Assembly: GCA_964453115.1 (NCBI GenBank)
Contig: CAYVRT010000011.1
Coordinates: 1-64,000 of the forward strand
DNA length: 64,000 bases
Source: JAIWNK01 sp964453115
GTDB taxonomy: Bacteria; Chloroflexota; Anaerolineae; Anaerolineales; Anaerolineaceae
Reading direction: 5' to 3'
Shown here: in pieces, positions 42,293 to 51,482 of the stretch
Numbering within the stretch: the first letter of the stretch is position 1
How the letters are laid out: each line of letters opens with the position of its first letter
Program-made: the position numbers and the translations under genes
The notes under the pieces: model-generated
Databases searched by the model: none
Seen by the model: only the letters and a program-made list of their open reading frames with translations
What the model was told of the DNA's origin: nothing

Positions 42293-44701
42293 TCACCTCA
42301 AGGATAGAGCGCGCTGCACCGCAGCATATGCATCCACAATCCCTGCCCCATAGGCATTTTGCAGGTTTCCCCCCTCCTGCACACAAACTGGCAAAGCCCC
42401 CTCATACGGGCGGGCCGTTTCAATCAAAATTTGCTCTGTACGTTCCACATCACCAATCAGATCCGGATTCGCAGACCAAATAAGCGCCACCACACCCGCC
42501 ACATGCGGCCCAGCCATCGAAGTTCCACTTGCAGTTGTATAGGTTCCACCCGGATAGGAAGAGAAAACCCCTTCCCCAGGCGCAAGAATATCTGGCTTGG
42601 GCTTACCATCCAGCAAAGAAGGACCCAGGCTGCTGAACTCCGCCAAATCGCCGATACCATTCACTGCCCCAACCGAGAAAACATCATCATAGATTGCCGG
42701 CGGATCCTTGACACTTGCACACCCCAAATAACCAGAATTACCCGCCGAGGCCACCACAAATACCCCGGCTGTCCGAAGAGCAGAAACTGCTGGCGCATAT
42801 ACCTGCAAATCACAGCCTTCAACCCACGGACAGCCCCAGGAATTATTCAATACATGCGCGCCAAGCTCCGGCTCACCATCCCGAAAAGCATCGCCCCACT
42901 GCGGAAACGGCGCCAGCATGAATTGCCAGCAATCCAGATATAAAGCCGGGTTCCCCAAATTCCGTCCCAAATTGACACAACCAATCCAGTCTGCATCCGG
43001 TGCAACCCCAACCGAATTGCCTACCATGCTACCAGTTGTATGTGTGCCATGCCCTCCCCAATCCGTTGGCTGCGGCGTTCCATACCAGGGATCATACCAA
43101 CGATAATCATGTTGCCCATCCCGCCCCAAATAACTATCTGCCACCTCAGGATGATCTCCCTGCACACCCGAATCCGATTCTCCAATCACAATTCCAGCGC
43201 CTCGCACGCCCAATTCTTCCCAAACCCGATCCGCACCAATCATCGTCAGATTCCATCCCGGCTCTTGGGGTGCAGATACTGCCATTCCCTCACTGGCCGG
43301 CAATTCAGCCGGTAATGGTCGCAGGCGCGGGCTATCCAACACACGATCTACCTCCGGCCGTCCCATCAGCCACAAACGCAGCAATGGGCCACCCTGCACT
43401 TCCAAAGCATTGACAAGATAATACGGCTGATAGGAAAATCCGACCTGCCCCAAAGCCTTTCGCAGTTCTGCTTGTGTCTGTTCGGCATGAGCAGTCAACA
43501 CGCGGTAAGCTTCAGCCCTGCGCTGCGTCGGATCAGCAATTGCAGCCACAGACGTTAAATCTGCCTGATCCTTCAATATTACAAATAAGCGATCCCCATA
43601 AAATCCTGGTTGTCCGCCAAATACATAGGCCAAAACCAGCACCACCCAGGCCAACCCCGCCAAACCGCGCAAACGCATTGGAACTTTCCCACCCTCCATC
43701 ACCCGTCTCATCCAGGAAAGGGCCAGCAAATCTATCACCACAATCATCAAGACCTGCAAGCCAGCAGCCCTAAAAACCCAACTGATCAAATCCCCCATCC
43801 CCATACTGGTCACCAGCATCATTTCATCCGGGTCTACAAACACCAGTGGCCCAAGCACCGCTCCAGCTAACAGAAAGGCTGTTTCCATCCAGCGAGCGCC
43901 GCCCCCTTGCCCGTGTCCCCATAAGCTAAGTACTACAACCGCCGGAGCCAAAAGCGGCAAAACCAGGAGCAGGACGGGCTGCATCCCAACCTGCCCAATC
44001 CCAGCCGAAAGAATCAACAAAGCCACCAATGCACTAAAGCTATCAGAAACCACATCCCCCAAACGATAGGGGTGTTCCCCACTCTGCGTCGCCAGAAGCA
44101 AACCTCCCTGCAACGTAAGGCTTGCGCAAAGCCCCAACAAAACCACCACGACAATATTCAGAAACACATCCATCGGCGAACCTGCTGCCCCCCACAACAC
44201 CCACCCCACCAGCAACAGTGGAACCGCCAATAACGCCAGCCACAAACTACCCTCAGCACCTGCCTTAACAAACCGCGAAGGATAGGTATGGCGCAACCAA
44301 CGCAACAGCAGCAACAAATATAACCCCATGCCCAAAACTTGCAGCACTGCAGCCGTCTGCGCGTCCGTAATCCGAATCACACGCACAGGCAGCAACGCCA
44401 GCCCAAACAAAACGGCCATCAGCCAGGTGCGATAGACCGCCCGGCTACGAGGTGAGCGCACAGCGAAGGTTAACACACCCAAAGGCACACCCAGCATCAC
44501 AACATATCCCACCCCAAGCAGCCAGCGAAAATCAGGCACTGGCAGCGAACCCTCAAACAGCCCCTGCTCCACCACCCAGCTTATTGCCGTCACCGCCAGC
44601 GTGGACGAAAACACCCACACAACTGTCAAAACCAGCAATGTCACCAGCCCACAACCACGCTCACGTTGCATTGCGGCTGTGTTTTCAGGCATTTCGCTCA
44701 T
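42293..44701 (-). CDS. subtilase (S8) protease with polytopic membrane N-domain
   Basis: 802 aa. Residues 1 to about 370 hold roughly ten hydrophobic helices, an unusual N-domain for a subtilase. Residues about 490-800 form the S8 protease: D510 in ESDSGVQGDHPE, H551 in GGHGTHTTGS, the oxyanion Asn in LNNSWGCPW, and S728 in SGTSMAGPHVAGV. The protease should face the outside, tethered by the membrane part, and may process envelope proteins or sense a signal. It lies 12 bases after the M29 gene and 29 bases before the ECF sigma gene. Confidence 0.9.
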   Translation of the reverse strand: MSEMPENTAAMQRERGCGLVTLLVLTVVWVFSSTLAVTAISWVVEQGLFEGSLPVPDFRWLLGVGYVVMLGVPLGVLTFAVRSPRSRAVYRTWLMAVLFGLALLPVRVIRITDAQTAAVLQVLGMGLYLLLLLRWLRHTYPSRFVKAGAEGSLWLALLAVPLLLVGWVLWGAAGSPMDVFLNIVVVVLLGLCASLTLQGGLLLATQSGEHPYRLGDVVSDSFSALVALLILSAGIGQVGMQPVLLLVLPLLAPAVVVLSLWGHGQGGGARWMETAFLLAGAVLGPLVFVDPDEMMLVTSMGMGDLISWVFRAAGLQVLMIVVIDLLALSWMRRVMEGGKVPMRLRGLAGLAWVVLVLAYVFGGQPGFYGDRLFVILKDQADLTSVAAIADPTQRRAEAYRVLTAHAEQTQAELRKALGQVGFSYQPYYLVNALEVQGGPLLRLWLMGRPEVDRVLDSPRLRPLPAELPASEGMAVSAPQEPGWNLTMIGADRVWEELGVRGAGIVIGESDSGVQGDHPEVADSYLGRDGQHDYRWYDPWYGTPQPTDWGGHGTHTTGSMVGNSVGVAPDADWIGCVNLGRNLGNPALYLDCWQFMLAPFPQWGDAFRDGEPELGAHVLNNSWGCPWVEGCDLQVYAPAVSALRTAGVFVVASAGNSGYLGCASVKDPPAIYDDVFSVGAVNGIGDLAEFSSLGPSLLDGKPKPDILAPGEGVFSSYPGGTYTTASGTSMAGPHVAGVVALIWSANPDLIGDVERTEQILIETARPYEGALPVCVQEGGNLQNAYGAGIVDAYAAVQRALSLR

Positions 44702-44713
44702 TCTTTGCTCCTT

Positions 44714-45820
44714 CTACTCTATCACAAACTTACCATTTTGATACAAAAGCTCGCCATCTACCCAAATTTCGCCGCCATTGCGCAAATCACAAATCATATC
44801 CCAATGCAGAGAAGACTCATTGCGGCTGCCCGTTTCAGGATACCCAGCACCCAACGCCATGTGAAAACTTCCGCCAATTTTCTCATCGAACAAAATCTCG
44901 CGCGTAAAGCGAGTAATTGCTTCATTTGTACCAATTGCAAACTCACCCACATAACGCGCCCCGGCATCCGTATCCAATACATGCAGCAAAAATTCTTCGT
45001 TTTTGGTTGCCGTTGCCTTCACCACCCGTCCATTCTCGAACCACAAACGCACGCCGGTTACCTCGCGCCCGTTAAAAATCGCCGGATAGGAAAAAGAAAC
45101 CACGCCATTAACACTATTCTCAACCGGGCCAGTGAAAATTTCCCCATCTGGCACATTTGCTCGACAATCACAGTTGATGAACGTTCGCCCAGCAATGCTC
45201 AAAGTCAAATCGGTATCCGGGCCAACCACATGCACAGTCTGCCGTCCCTTCAGCCAATCCACAATTTTTTGCTGTCGGGTCGAAAACGATCGCCAGTAGC
45301 CAATTGGATCATGTAAATCTGGCAAGCACGCAGCATACACAAAATCTTCAAATTCAGTCAAGCTCATATCTGCATCCTGAGCATGCGCCTGTGTGGGAAA
45401 AAGCGTCGTTGTCCATTTCAGCGCCCCACTTGCCGAACGTTGCATAAACGTCTGAAACAGCTTACGCCGCGCCCGACTGGCTTTCACCATCTTTTCCGGG
45501 TCTGCGCCGCTTAAATGCCGCGTATTCGTCTCCGCCATAATCGAAATCGAAACATCAAATGTTTCCATCGCCAGCATCAACGGCTCAGAAAGATATCCCA
45601 ATTGTTGCTCGTTAGCAAACGCATAAAACAGTTCCGCTTCCTCAGGAAAGTTCAGCATCGTCACTGGCAACCCACCCGCCATCAACACCTGCCGATACAC
45701 CGCCAAGAACAATGGCTTTGCCTCTGGCGAAGAACGCAACATCACCTTTTGTCCTGGCTGCACATCCACCGAATAACGCACCAGCAGTTCTGCCAGTTTT
45801 TCAATTCGCTCGTCTTTCAT
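44714..45820 (-). CDS. M29 family aminopeptidase
   Basis: 368 aa from ATG 45820, with AGGAGG close upstream. Metal ligands typical of M29 are seen: Glu in VPDGEIFTGPVENSVNG, Glu in VGEFAIGTNEAI, His in GSFHMALG and His/Asp in SSLHWDMICDL. It removes N-terminal residues from peptides in the cytosol using two divalent metal ions. It is the first gene of a five-gene minus-strand run. Confidence 0.93.
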   Translation of the reverse strand: MKDERIEKLAELLVRYSVDVQPGQKVMLRSSPEAKPLFLAVYRQVLMAGGLPVTMLNFPEEAELFYAFANEQQLGYLSEPLMLAMETFDVSISIMAETNTRHLSGADPEKMVKASRARRKLFQTFMQRSASGALKWTTTLFPTQAHAQDADMSLTEFEDFVYAACLPDLHDPIGYWRSFSTRQQKIVDWLKGRQTVHVVGPDTDLTLSIAGRTFINCDCRANVPDGEIFTGPVENSVNGVVSFSYPAIFNGREVTGVRLWFENGRVVKATATKNEEFLLHVLDTDAGARYVGEFAIGTNEAITRFTREILFDEKIGGSFHMALGAGYPETGSRNESSLHWDMICDLRNGGEIWVDGELLYQNGKFVIE

Positions 45821-45858
45821 CTCTGCCTCCTGTTTGAATTTTGGCCAATTGCGTTTGC

Positions 45859-45895
45859 TTGAGCGCTTGCTCAAAAAACCGAAAAGGTATACACT
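45859..45895 (+). promoter_or_regulatory. promoter with inverted repeat over the -35, alpha/beta hydrolase gene
   Basis: TTGCTC (45867-45872), 17-bp spacer, TACACT (45890-45895). The inverted repeat TTGAGC-GCTT-GCTCAA (45859-45874) covers the -35 and could be a repressor operator. Confidence 0.5.
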
Positions 45896-45957
45896 CAATT
45901 CATGCTTTGATTATAAACCCGAGCGTTACAAAAATCATCTCTACTGGAGGAAAAATT

Positions 45958-46815
45958 ATGCCCCATACTGAATTTTCATGGCGTGCCCGTGATGGTCAAA
46001 AGCTCTACGCGCAGGAATGGCAGCCCAGCACCACGGCGCGCGGCGCAATTGCCCTGGTTCATGGCATCGGCGAACATAGCGGACGGTATGCAGCGCTGGC
46101 TGATGCTTTCAACACCGCTGGCTATGGCGTCTTGGCCTTTGACCTGCGCGGACACGGTAAAACCGGAGGACAACTCGGCCACATTCCATCGTATGAGATT
46201 GCCATGCAAGATATAGATTACCTGCTTGAGGAAACCACCCGACTGCATGCAGGTCAACCCATCTTCCTCTACGGCCACAGCATGGGGGCCGCACTTGTCC
46301 TTTATTATGCCCTCAACCGCCGCCCAACACTAACTGGCATCATTGCTACCAGTCCGGGTCTTGCCCCAGCCAAACCTCCCAGCGGAGCAACTCTCCTCAC
46401 AGCCCGCCTGGCCTATCGCCTCATGCCCACCATGCAAGTTGAAAACGGCCTCGACCTGGCCGGTCTATCCAATGATCCTGAAGTCATCCGCCGTTATCAG
46501 GCCGATTCCCTTGTTCACTCCAAAATTTCGGCCCGACTTGGACTGGACATGCTCCAAAATGGAAAATGGGTTCTGGAACACGCCAGCGAGTTTCCCCTTC
46601 CTCTACTGCTTACCGTTGGAACAGAAGATCGTCTCGTCAGTCTTACTGCAATTCGCCAAATGGCAACACGCGTTCCAGCCGAACGCTTGTCCTATCGCGA
46701 ATGGAAAGGCGGCTATCACGAATTGCACAATGAGCCAAACAAAGCCGAGATTATCACCTCCATCCTGGAATGGATGAAGCATCAGGAAAAATCAACCACC
46801 GCCTCAAACGTGTAA
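45958..46815 (+). CDS. alpha/beta hydrolase (monoacylglycerol lipase-like)
   Basis: 285 aa from ATG 45958, with GGAGG 9 bases upstream. ALVHGIGEHSGRYAALADAF (20 residues) gives the oxyanion loop with HG; GHSMGA carries the nucleophile Ser; the acid is in TVGTEDRLVS and the His in GGYHELHNEP. The HGIGEH and GHSMGG-type motifs and length match serine-aminopeptidase-S33/monoglyceride lipases. It cleaves acyl esters, probably of lipids. It is cytosolic, with no signal peptide. Confidence 0.93.
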   Translation: MPHTEFSWRARDGQKLYAQEWQPSTTARGAIALVHGIGEHSGRYAALADAFNTAGYGVLAFDLRGHGKTGGQLGHIPSYEIAMQDIDYLLEETTRLHAGQPIFLYGHSMGAALVLYYALNRRPTLTGIIATSPGLAPAKPPSGATLLTARLAYRLMPTMQVENGLDLAGLSNDPEVIRRYQADSLVHSKISARLGLDMLQNGKWVLEHASEFPLPLLLTVGTEDRLVSLTAIRQMATRVPAERLSYREWKGGYHELHNEPNKAEIITSILEWMKHQEKSTTASNV

Positions 46816-46845
46816 CTTCACAGTCTAAATAGCTACAAACTTCAC

Positions 46846-46874
46846 TTGCCGGGTCTCATCCTCCCGGCTACAAT
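46846..46874 (+). promoter_or_regulatory. sigma70 promoter of the glyA-gcvT fusion gene
   Basis: TTGCCG (46846-46851), 17-bp spacer, TACAAT (46869-46874), giving a leader of about 88 bases that includes a long hairpin. Confidence 0.55.
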
Positions 46875-46891
46875 CAAACTACACCAAAGTT

Positions 46892-46928
46892 AACACGCGG
46901 TAAGCCACTCCATTGCTTACCGCGTGTT
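46892..46928 (+). promoter_or_regulatory. 14-bp perfect hairpin in the leader of the glyA-gcvT gene
   Basis: Arms AACACGCGGTAAGC (46892-46905) and its complement (46915-46928), 9-base loop. TTTTT starts 7 bases after the stem (46935-46939), so it may act as a weak terminator/attenuator or an operator. No glycine riboswitch motif is seen. Confidence 0.55.
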
Positions 46929-46968
46929 GCAGGCTTTTTGGGAAAATTGATATAAAGGAGACTGATCT

Positions 46969-49900
46969 ATGGCTGATTACCTGTTTCGTGGCTCGCTGGC
47001 ACAACTCGATCCGGCAGTTGAACAACTGATCCAAATTGAGGCAGAGCGCCAAATGCGAAAACTCATCCTCATCCCCAGTGAGAGCACCGCCCCACTTGCT
47101 GTGCGCGATGCCCTTGGCTCTGTTTTTCAAAACCTGTATGCTGAAGGCTATCCGGATGAAGATACCCGTTGGATGAACGAAGAAGAGATTCTCGATTATC
47201 CCGCCCGGCTTGCTCACTATCGCCGATATGCCGACCCGCGTTACTATAAAGGTGTCGAATATGCCGACATCGTTGAATCACTGGCTCGCCGCCGTTGCGC
47301 CGAGGCCTTTGCCACCCCAACAGTCTCAGCCGACCAACTCTATGTCAATATTCAGGCCCTCTCTGGTGCCCCGGCCAATAATGCCGTCTATCATGCCCTC
47401 ATCAACCCTGGCGACACCGTCCTGGGCATGAACCTGCTGCATGGCGGCCATCTAACACATGGATCCTCTGTTAATCGCTCCGGCAAGCTCTACAAAATCA
47501 TCCATTACAATGTAGACTCAGCCACCGAGCAAATCAATTACGACACCATGCAAGCCCTGGCCCAAGAACACAAACCCAAAATCATCATCGCTGGTTACTC
47601 ATCCTATCCCTGGGTACCCGATTGGGCGCGCTATCGCGCAATTGCCGACTCGGTCGGTGCAATTCTGCTGGCCGATGTCTCTCACATTGCAGGCCTCATT
47701 GCAGGCAGTGTCATTCCCAGCCCCATCGGTCACGCCCACATCATCACCTTCACCACTCATAAAACCCTGTGCGGCCCGCGCGGTGCCTGCATCATCACTC
47801 AGGATGCAGCCATGGGACGCAAAATTGATCGCGCTGTCTTCCCTGGAGAACAAGGCGGCCCACATGTTCACGTCTTTGCTGCCCTTGCCACCACCTTCAA
47901 AATCGCCCAAACCGACACCTTCCGACAATTACAAGCATCCATCCTGCGCAACTGCACCGCGCTCACCCAACGCCTGCAAGAACGCGGCTTCCGCATCCCT
48001 TATGGTGGAACCAATACCCATCTTGCCAACCTGGATTGCAAAACCATCATCGGCCCAGATGGCACCCCGCTTTCTGGCGATATGGCTGCCCGCATCCTGG
48101 ATCTTGCCGGCCTGGTTCTCAACCGCAATACCATTCCAGGTGACAAAACCGCCCTCAACGCCTCCGGTATTCGCTTTGGAACACCCTGGATGACCCAACG
48201 TGGCCTGGATGAAGGCGATATGCACGACGTAGCAAACATTATGGCCGATATCCTCCAAGCAACCGTTCCGTATAGCGTCGAAACCCGCCAGGGACCAGCC
48301 CAACGTGCCAAGATAGATTTCGGTGTACTGGAAGATGCAAAATTACGCGTGCGCGCCCTGGCCCACAAAGCAGGCTGCGATATCGAAACTGGACAGCATG
48401 GATATCCGCACTTCTTCTACATAGATGACCGCCCATCCCGCTCAGGAGATTGGGCCTGTTACGACCTGCAAGGACGCAACGTGCGCACATTTGTCAATTA
48501 TGTCTTCAGCAGCGATGTTGAAGCCCTGCAGCCCGGCCAGAGCCAGCCCACCCGCCTAAACACACCCAAAGGCAGCATGGATGGCTTCCTGACCTGTGTC
48601 GCCGCACAGCACTTCCGCTTTAGCCTGCCCGCCGAACATGTTGGGCTGGGCATCACCTGGTTGCGCGATCTCTCAGACGGCTATGTTCAATTCGACGCTG
48701 ACCCCACTCGCCGCCTGCCCGGGCCTGTACTTGTCACCGAATCAGCTACTCCCCCCGTCACAATTGCCACTGGTGAACAAATTGCCCACCCCAAACCGCT
48801 CTACATAGGCATTGAAGCATCGGAAGACAATCCCTTGCCCGAATTCACCTGGCAAGAACAAGAAAGCACCCTGCGCCGCACCCCGCTCTATGAAACCCAC
48901 AAGGCCCTCGGCGCCCGCATCATTCCCTTTGCTGGGTGGGAAATGCCCGTTTGGTACACATCCGTCATCGAGGAACACCTTGCCACGCGTCAGGCAGCCG
49001 GATTGTTCGATGTATCTCACATGGGCGTCTACCAGGCCGAAGGACCTGAAGCAGCCGTATTTCTCGACAGCGTTTGCGCCAATGATATTTCCGGCCTTGA
49101 TGTAGGAGAATCTTGTTACACACATTTCCTGGACCCAGACGCCAATGTAATTGACGACACCCTGGTCTATCGCCGTGCCGAAGAACGCTTTCTGGTTGTT
49201 GTCAACGCATCGAATGACGATAAAGATTGGGCATGGCTCAATGCTGTTCGTCAAGGACAGGTCCTGATAGATCGTCAACGCCCCTGGGCAAAAGCCTTTG
49301 GCCGAAACGTCAGCCTGCGCAACCTGCGCTCCCCTCAAGAAGGAACCGACATGTTGATTGACATCGCACTCCAAGGGCCAAAATCGCGCGATATTCTGCT
49401 CGCTCTTGGCTGTGATGCAAAAACTCGCAAACGCATCATGGCGCTCAAACGCACGCAGCTCTGCGACGCCACCGTTGGCGGGTTCGAATTAGTTGTTTCC
49501 CGCACAGGGTACACCGGCGAAAAAATGGCCTTTGAACTCTTCGTTCACCCCGATCGAGCGGTTGATCTATGGAATGCACTCATGCAAAGCGGACAATCAC
49601 AAGGTCTCAAGCCATGCGGTCTTGGCGCCCGCGACTCGTTGCGAACCGAAGCGGGCCTGCCACTCTACGGGCATGAGATGGGCGGTGATTTGGGCCTCGG
49701 TGTCGCTGAAGCTGGTTTTGGCTCCTATGTCAAAACCTACAAACCCTGGTTCATCGGTCGTCAAGCCTATCTAACCCGCGAAGCCCGGCGCAACACAGTC
49801 GTTGTGCGCTTCCGCTTCAACGAAAAAGGCGTGCGCATGGCGCATCTGCACGACCCCATTCTGGATATCAAAGGTAAGGTGATTGGCGTTGTCACCAGTT

Positions 49901-50094
49901 GTGCAATTGATATAGAAGGGTATCTAACCGGTCAGGCCTCCCTGGAACGAAAATCGGCCCTCGAAGGCACCCCCATCGCCATCTATCAGGGCGCGTCCAA
50001 GAATTCCGGCAAAGCACCAGCCGAATTACAAACCGGCGATCGCGTTACACTGCCCACCTCCGCAGTTGTCATCAGCCGCTTTCCAAAGCTTTAA
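46969..50094 (+). CDS. glyA-gcvT: serine hydroxymethyltransferase-aminomethyltransferase (GlyA-GcvT) fusion
   Basis: 1041 aa. Residues about 1-450 are SHMT: LILIPSESTAPLAVRDALGS (20 residues), DVSHIAGLIAGS, and the PLP Lys K265 in THKTLCGPRGACI. Residues 635-1041 are GcvT: LRRTPLYETHKALGARIIPF (20 residues), GWEMPVWY, LFDVSHMGVY and SRTGYTGE. Between them about 175 residues are unassigned. SHMT makes glycine and methylene-THF from serine; GcvT makes methylene-THF from aminomethylated H protein. Linking them could channel THF carriers or balance serine/glycine and C1 units. A GGAG site precedes the ATG. GcvP, GcvH and Lpd genes are not in the window. Confidence 0.93.
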   Translation: MADYLFRGSLAQLDPAVEQLIQIEAERQMRKLILIPSESTAPLAVRDALGSVFQNLYAEGYPDEDTRWMNEEEILDYPARLAHYRRYADPRYYKGVEYADIVESLARRRCAEAFATPTVSADQLYVNIQALSGAPANNAVYHALINPGDTVLGMNLLHGGHLTHGSSVNRSGKLYKIIHYNVDSATEQINYDTMQALAQEHKPKIIIAGYSSYPWVPDWARYRAIADSVGAILLADVSHIAGLIAGSVIPSPIGHAHIITFTTHKTLCGPRGACIITQDAAMGRKIDRAVFPGEQGGPHVHVFAALATTFKIAQTDTFRQLQASILRNCTALTQRLQERGFRIPYGGTNTHLANLDCKTIIGPDGTPLSGDMAARILDLAGLVLNRNTIPGDKTALNASGIRFGTPWMTQRGLDEGDMHDVANIMADILQATVPYSVETRQGPAQRAKIDFGVLEDAKLRVRALAHKAGCDIETGQHGYPHFFYIDDRPSRSGDWACYDLQGRNVRTFVNYVFSSDVEALQPGQSQPTRLNTPKGSMDGFLTCVAAQHFRFSLPAEHVGLGITWLRDLSDGYVQFDADPTRRLPGPVLVTESATPPVTIATGEQIAHPKPLYIGIEASEDNPLPEFTWQEQESTLRRTPLYETHKALGARIIPFAGWEMPVWYTSVIEEHLATRQAAGLFDVSHMGVYQAEGPEAAVFLDSVCANDISGLDVGESCYTHFLDPDANVIDDTLVYRRAEERFLVVVNASNDDKDWAWLNAVRQGQVLIDRQRPWAKAFGRNVSLRNLRSPQEGTDMLIDIALQGPKSRDILLALGCDAKTRKRIMALKRTQLCDATVGGFELVVSRTGYTGEKMAFELFVHPDRAVDLWNALMQSGQSQGLKPCGLGARDSLRTEAGLPLYGHEMGGDLGLGVAEAGFGSYVKTYKPWFIGRQAYLTREARRNTVVVRFRFNEKGVRMAHLHDPILDIKGKVIGVVTSCAIDIEGYLTGQASLERKSALEGTPIAIYQGASKNSGKAPAELQTGDRVTLPTSAVVISRFPKL

Positions 50095-50099
50095 ACCAC

Positions 50100-50131
50100 T
50101 TTTTGGGCGCACTTGGGCGTGCGCCCAAAAA
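50100..50131. other. 13-bp perfect hairpin between glyA-gcvT and aminotransferase genes
   Basis: Arms TTTTTGGGCGCAC (50100-50112) and its complement (50119-50131), 6-base loop. The outer part of the stem is T:A pairs, so it can act as a bidirectional terminator-like structure, but no free U tract remains after it. Confidence 0.55.
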
Positions 50132-50157
50132 CATTTCTTCTCAAGGAGAAAATCCTC

Positions 50158-51375
50158 ATGCAACACACCCAATGGGACCATCGTTACGCTCAGCGCACCC
50201 AGCGCATGAAAGGTTCAGCCATTCGAGAACTGCTCAAATTGGTTGAACAACCCGACATCATCTCATTTGCTGGCGGTCTGCCCGCACCCGATGTCTTCCC
50301 AATTGAAGAATTCAAAGCAGCTTGCATCCGAGTTCTGGATACAAATGGACATCAGGCATTGCAATACGGCGCATCGGAAGGCTACCAACCTCTGCGCGAA
50401 ATGATTGCCCGCCATGCCGCCCGTCTCGATTTTGGTGTCACAGCCGATAACATTCTCATCACCTCTGGTTCACAACAGGCGCTCGATCTGTTGGGAAAAA
50501 TCCTCATCAATCATGGTGATCGCATCCTGGTAGAAGCGCCCACCTACCTGGGCGCCCTACAAGCCTGGAATGCCTATGGCGCAGAATATGTCCCTGTCGA
50601 ATCGGATCAGGATGGCATGCGCACGGATGCCCTTGAACAGGCTCTGCGTACGGGGCCAAAATTCATTTACGTCCTCCCCAATTTCCAAAACCCCACCGGC
50701 GTCACCATGTCTCTCGAACGCCGCCTAAAACTGGTTGAACTGGCAGATCGCTACGGCGTCCCAATCATCGAAGATGACCCCTACGGCCAGCTTCGCTTTG
50801 AAGGTGAACATCTTCCATCTGTTTTGATGCTGGATAATAAACTGCGCGACCAAAGCGGAACCTATACCGGCAACGTCATCTACCTCAGCACGTTCTCCAA
50901 AATTCTGGCCCCCGGTTTGCGTCTGGCATGGATCATTGCACCGCCAGAAGTAATTCGAAAAGTCGTCCTTGCCAAGCAAGGTGCTGACCTGCACACGGCC
51001 ACATTTAACCAGGTTGTTGCCTATGAAGTAGGACATGGTGGCTTCATTGACAAACACGTTCAGGTCATTAATGCAGTTTACCGAGAACGGCGCGACGCCA
51101 TGCTCGACTCACTCAGCGAACATATGCCCACCGGCATCCAATGGACTCACCCCCTGGGCGGTCTCTTCTTGTGGATTACCCTACCAGAACAAATGCGTTC
51201 TACTGAAATCTTTCGCGAGGCAGTCACCGAACGCGTGGCCTTTGTCCCTGGCGAGTCGTTCTTCCCCTGCGGAGGCGGAGAAAACACCATGCGGCTCAAC
51301 TTCTCCTACTGCCGCCCCGAACTGATCAACGAAGGCATTGCACGGCTGGGGCGCGTCCTGCGGAAACGTCTCTAA
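50158..51375 (+). CDS. PLP-dependent aminotransferase (class I/II, LysN/MocR-like core)
   Basis: 405 aa from ATG 50158, with AAGGAG 10 bases upstream. GLPAPDVFP and LQYGASEGYQPLRE are characteristic of the 2-aminoadipate/aromatic aminotransferase group. ITSGSQQALDLLGKIL, NFQNPTG and the PLP Lys in STFSKILAPGLRLAW (internal aldimine) are present. It moves an amino group from an amino acid to a 2-oxo acid; the substrate is not certain. It follows the glyA-gcvT gene by 63 bases and is followed by a strong terminator. Confidence 0.93.
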   Translation: MQHTQWDHRYAQRTQRMKGSAIRELLKLVEQPDIISFAGGLPAPDVFPIEEFKAACIRVLDTNGHQALQYGASEGYQPLREMIARHAARLDFGVTADNILITSGSQQALDLLGKILINHGDRILVEAPTYLGALQAWNAYGAEYVPVESDQDGMRTDALEQALRTGPKFIYVLPNFQNPTGVTMSLERRLKLVELADRYGVPIIEDDPYGQLRFEGEHLPSVLMLDNKLRDQSGTYTGNVIYLSTFSKILAPGLRLAWIIAPPEVIRKVVLAKQGADLHTATFNQVVAYEVGHGGFIDKHVQVINAVYRERRDAMLDSLSEHMPTGIQWTHPLGGLFLWITLPEQMRSTEIFREAVTERVAFVPGESFFPCGGGENTMRLNFSYCRPELINEGIARLGRVLRKRL

Positions 51376-51390
51376 ACTCTATTGAACCCA

Positions 51391-51429
51391 TGAGCGCGCC
51401 GAAAAGTTTTTCCGGCGCGCTCACTTTTT
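51391..51429 (+). terminator. intrinsic terminator after the aminotransferase gene
   Basis: Stem TGAGCGCGCCG (51391-51401), 11-base loop, stem CGGCGCGCTCA (51413-51423), then C and five T. Confidence 0.92.
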
Positions 51430-51441
51430 ATCTACAAATTG

Positions 51442-51450
51442 TGATATACT
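51442..51450 (+). promoter_or_regulatory. extended -10 promoter of the solute-binding protein gene
   Basis: TGA-TATACT at 51442-51450 fits the extended -10 form; 32 bases upstream of the GTG start. Confidence 0.5.
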
Positions 51451-51482
51451 GAATTCGCTCATTCTGGAATCAGGTATGCTGC

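Noticed and set aside
41733..42353. 206-codon plus-strand open frame opposite the sigma factor gene
   Set aside because: It is fully antisense to a strong ECF sigma gene and shows no domain features; typical shadow frame.
46816..46968. Glycine riboswitch before glyA-gcvT
   Set aside because: The conserved tandem aptamer cores were looked for and not found; only a simple hairpin is present.
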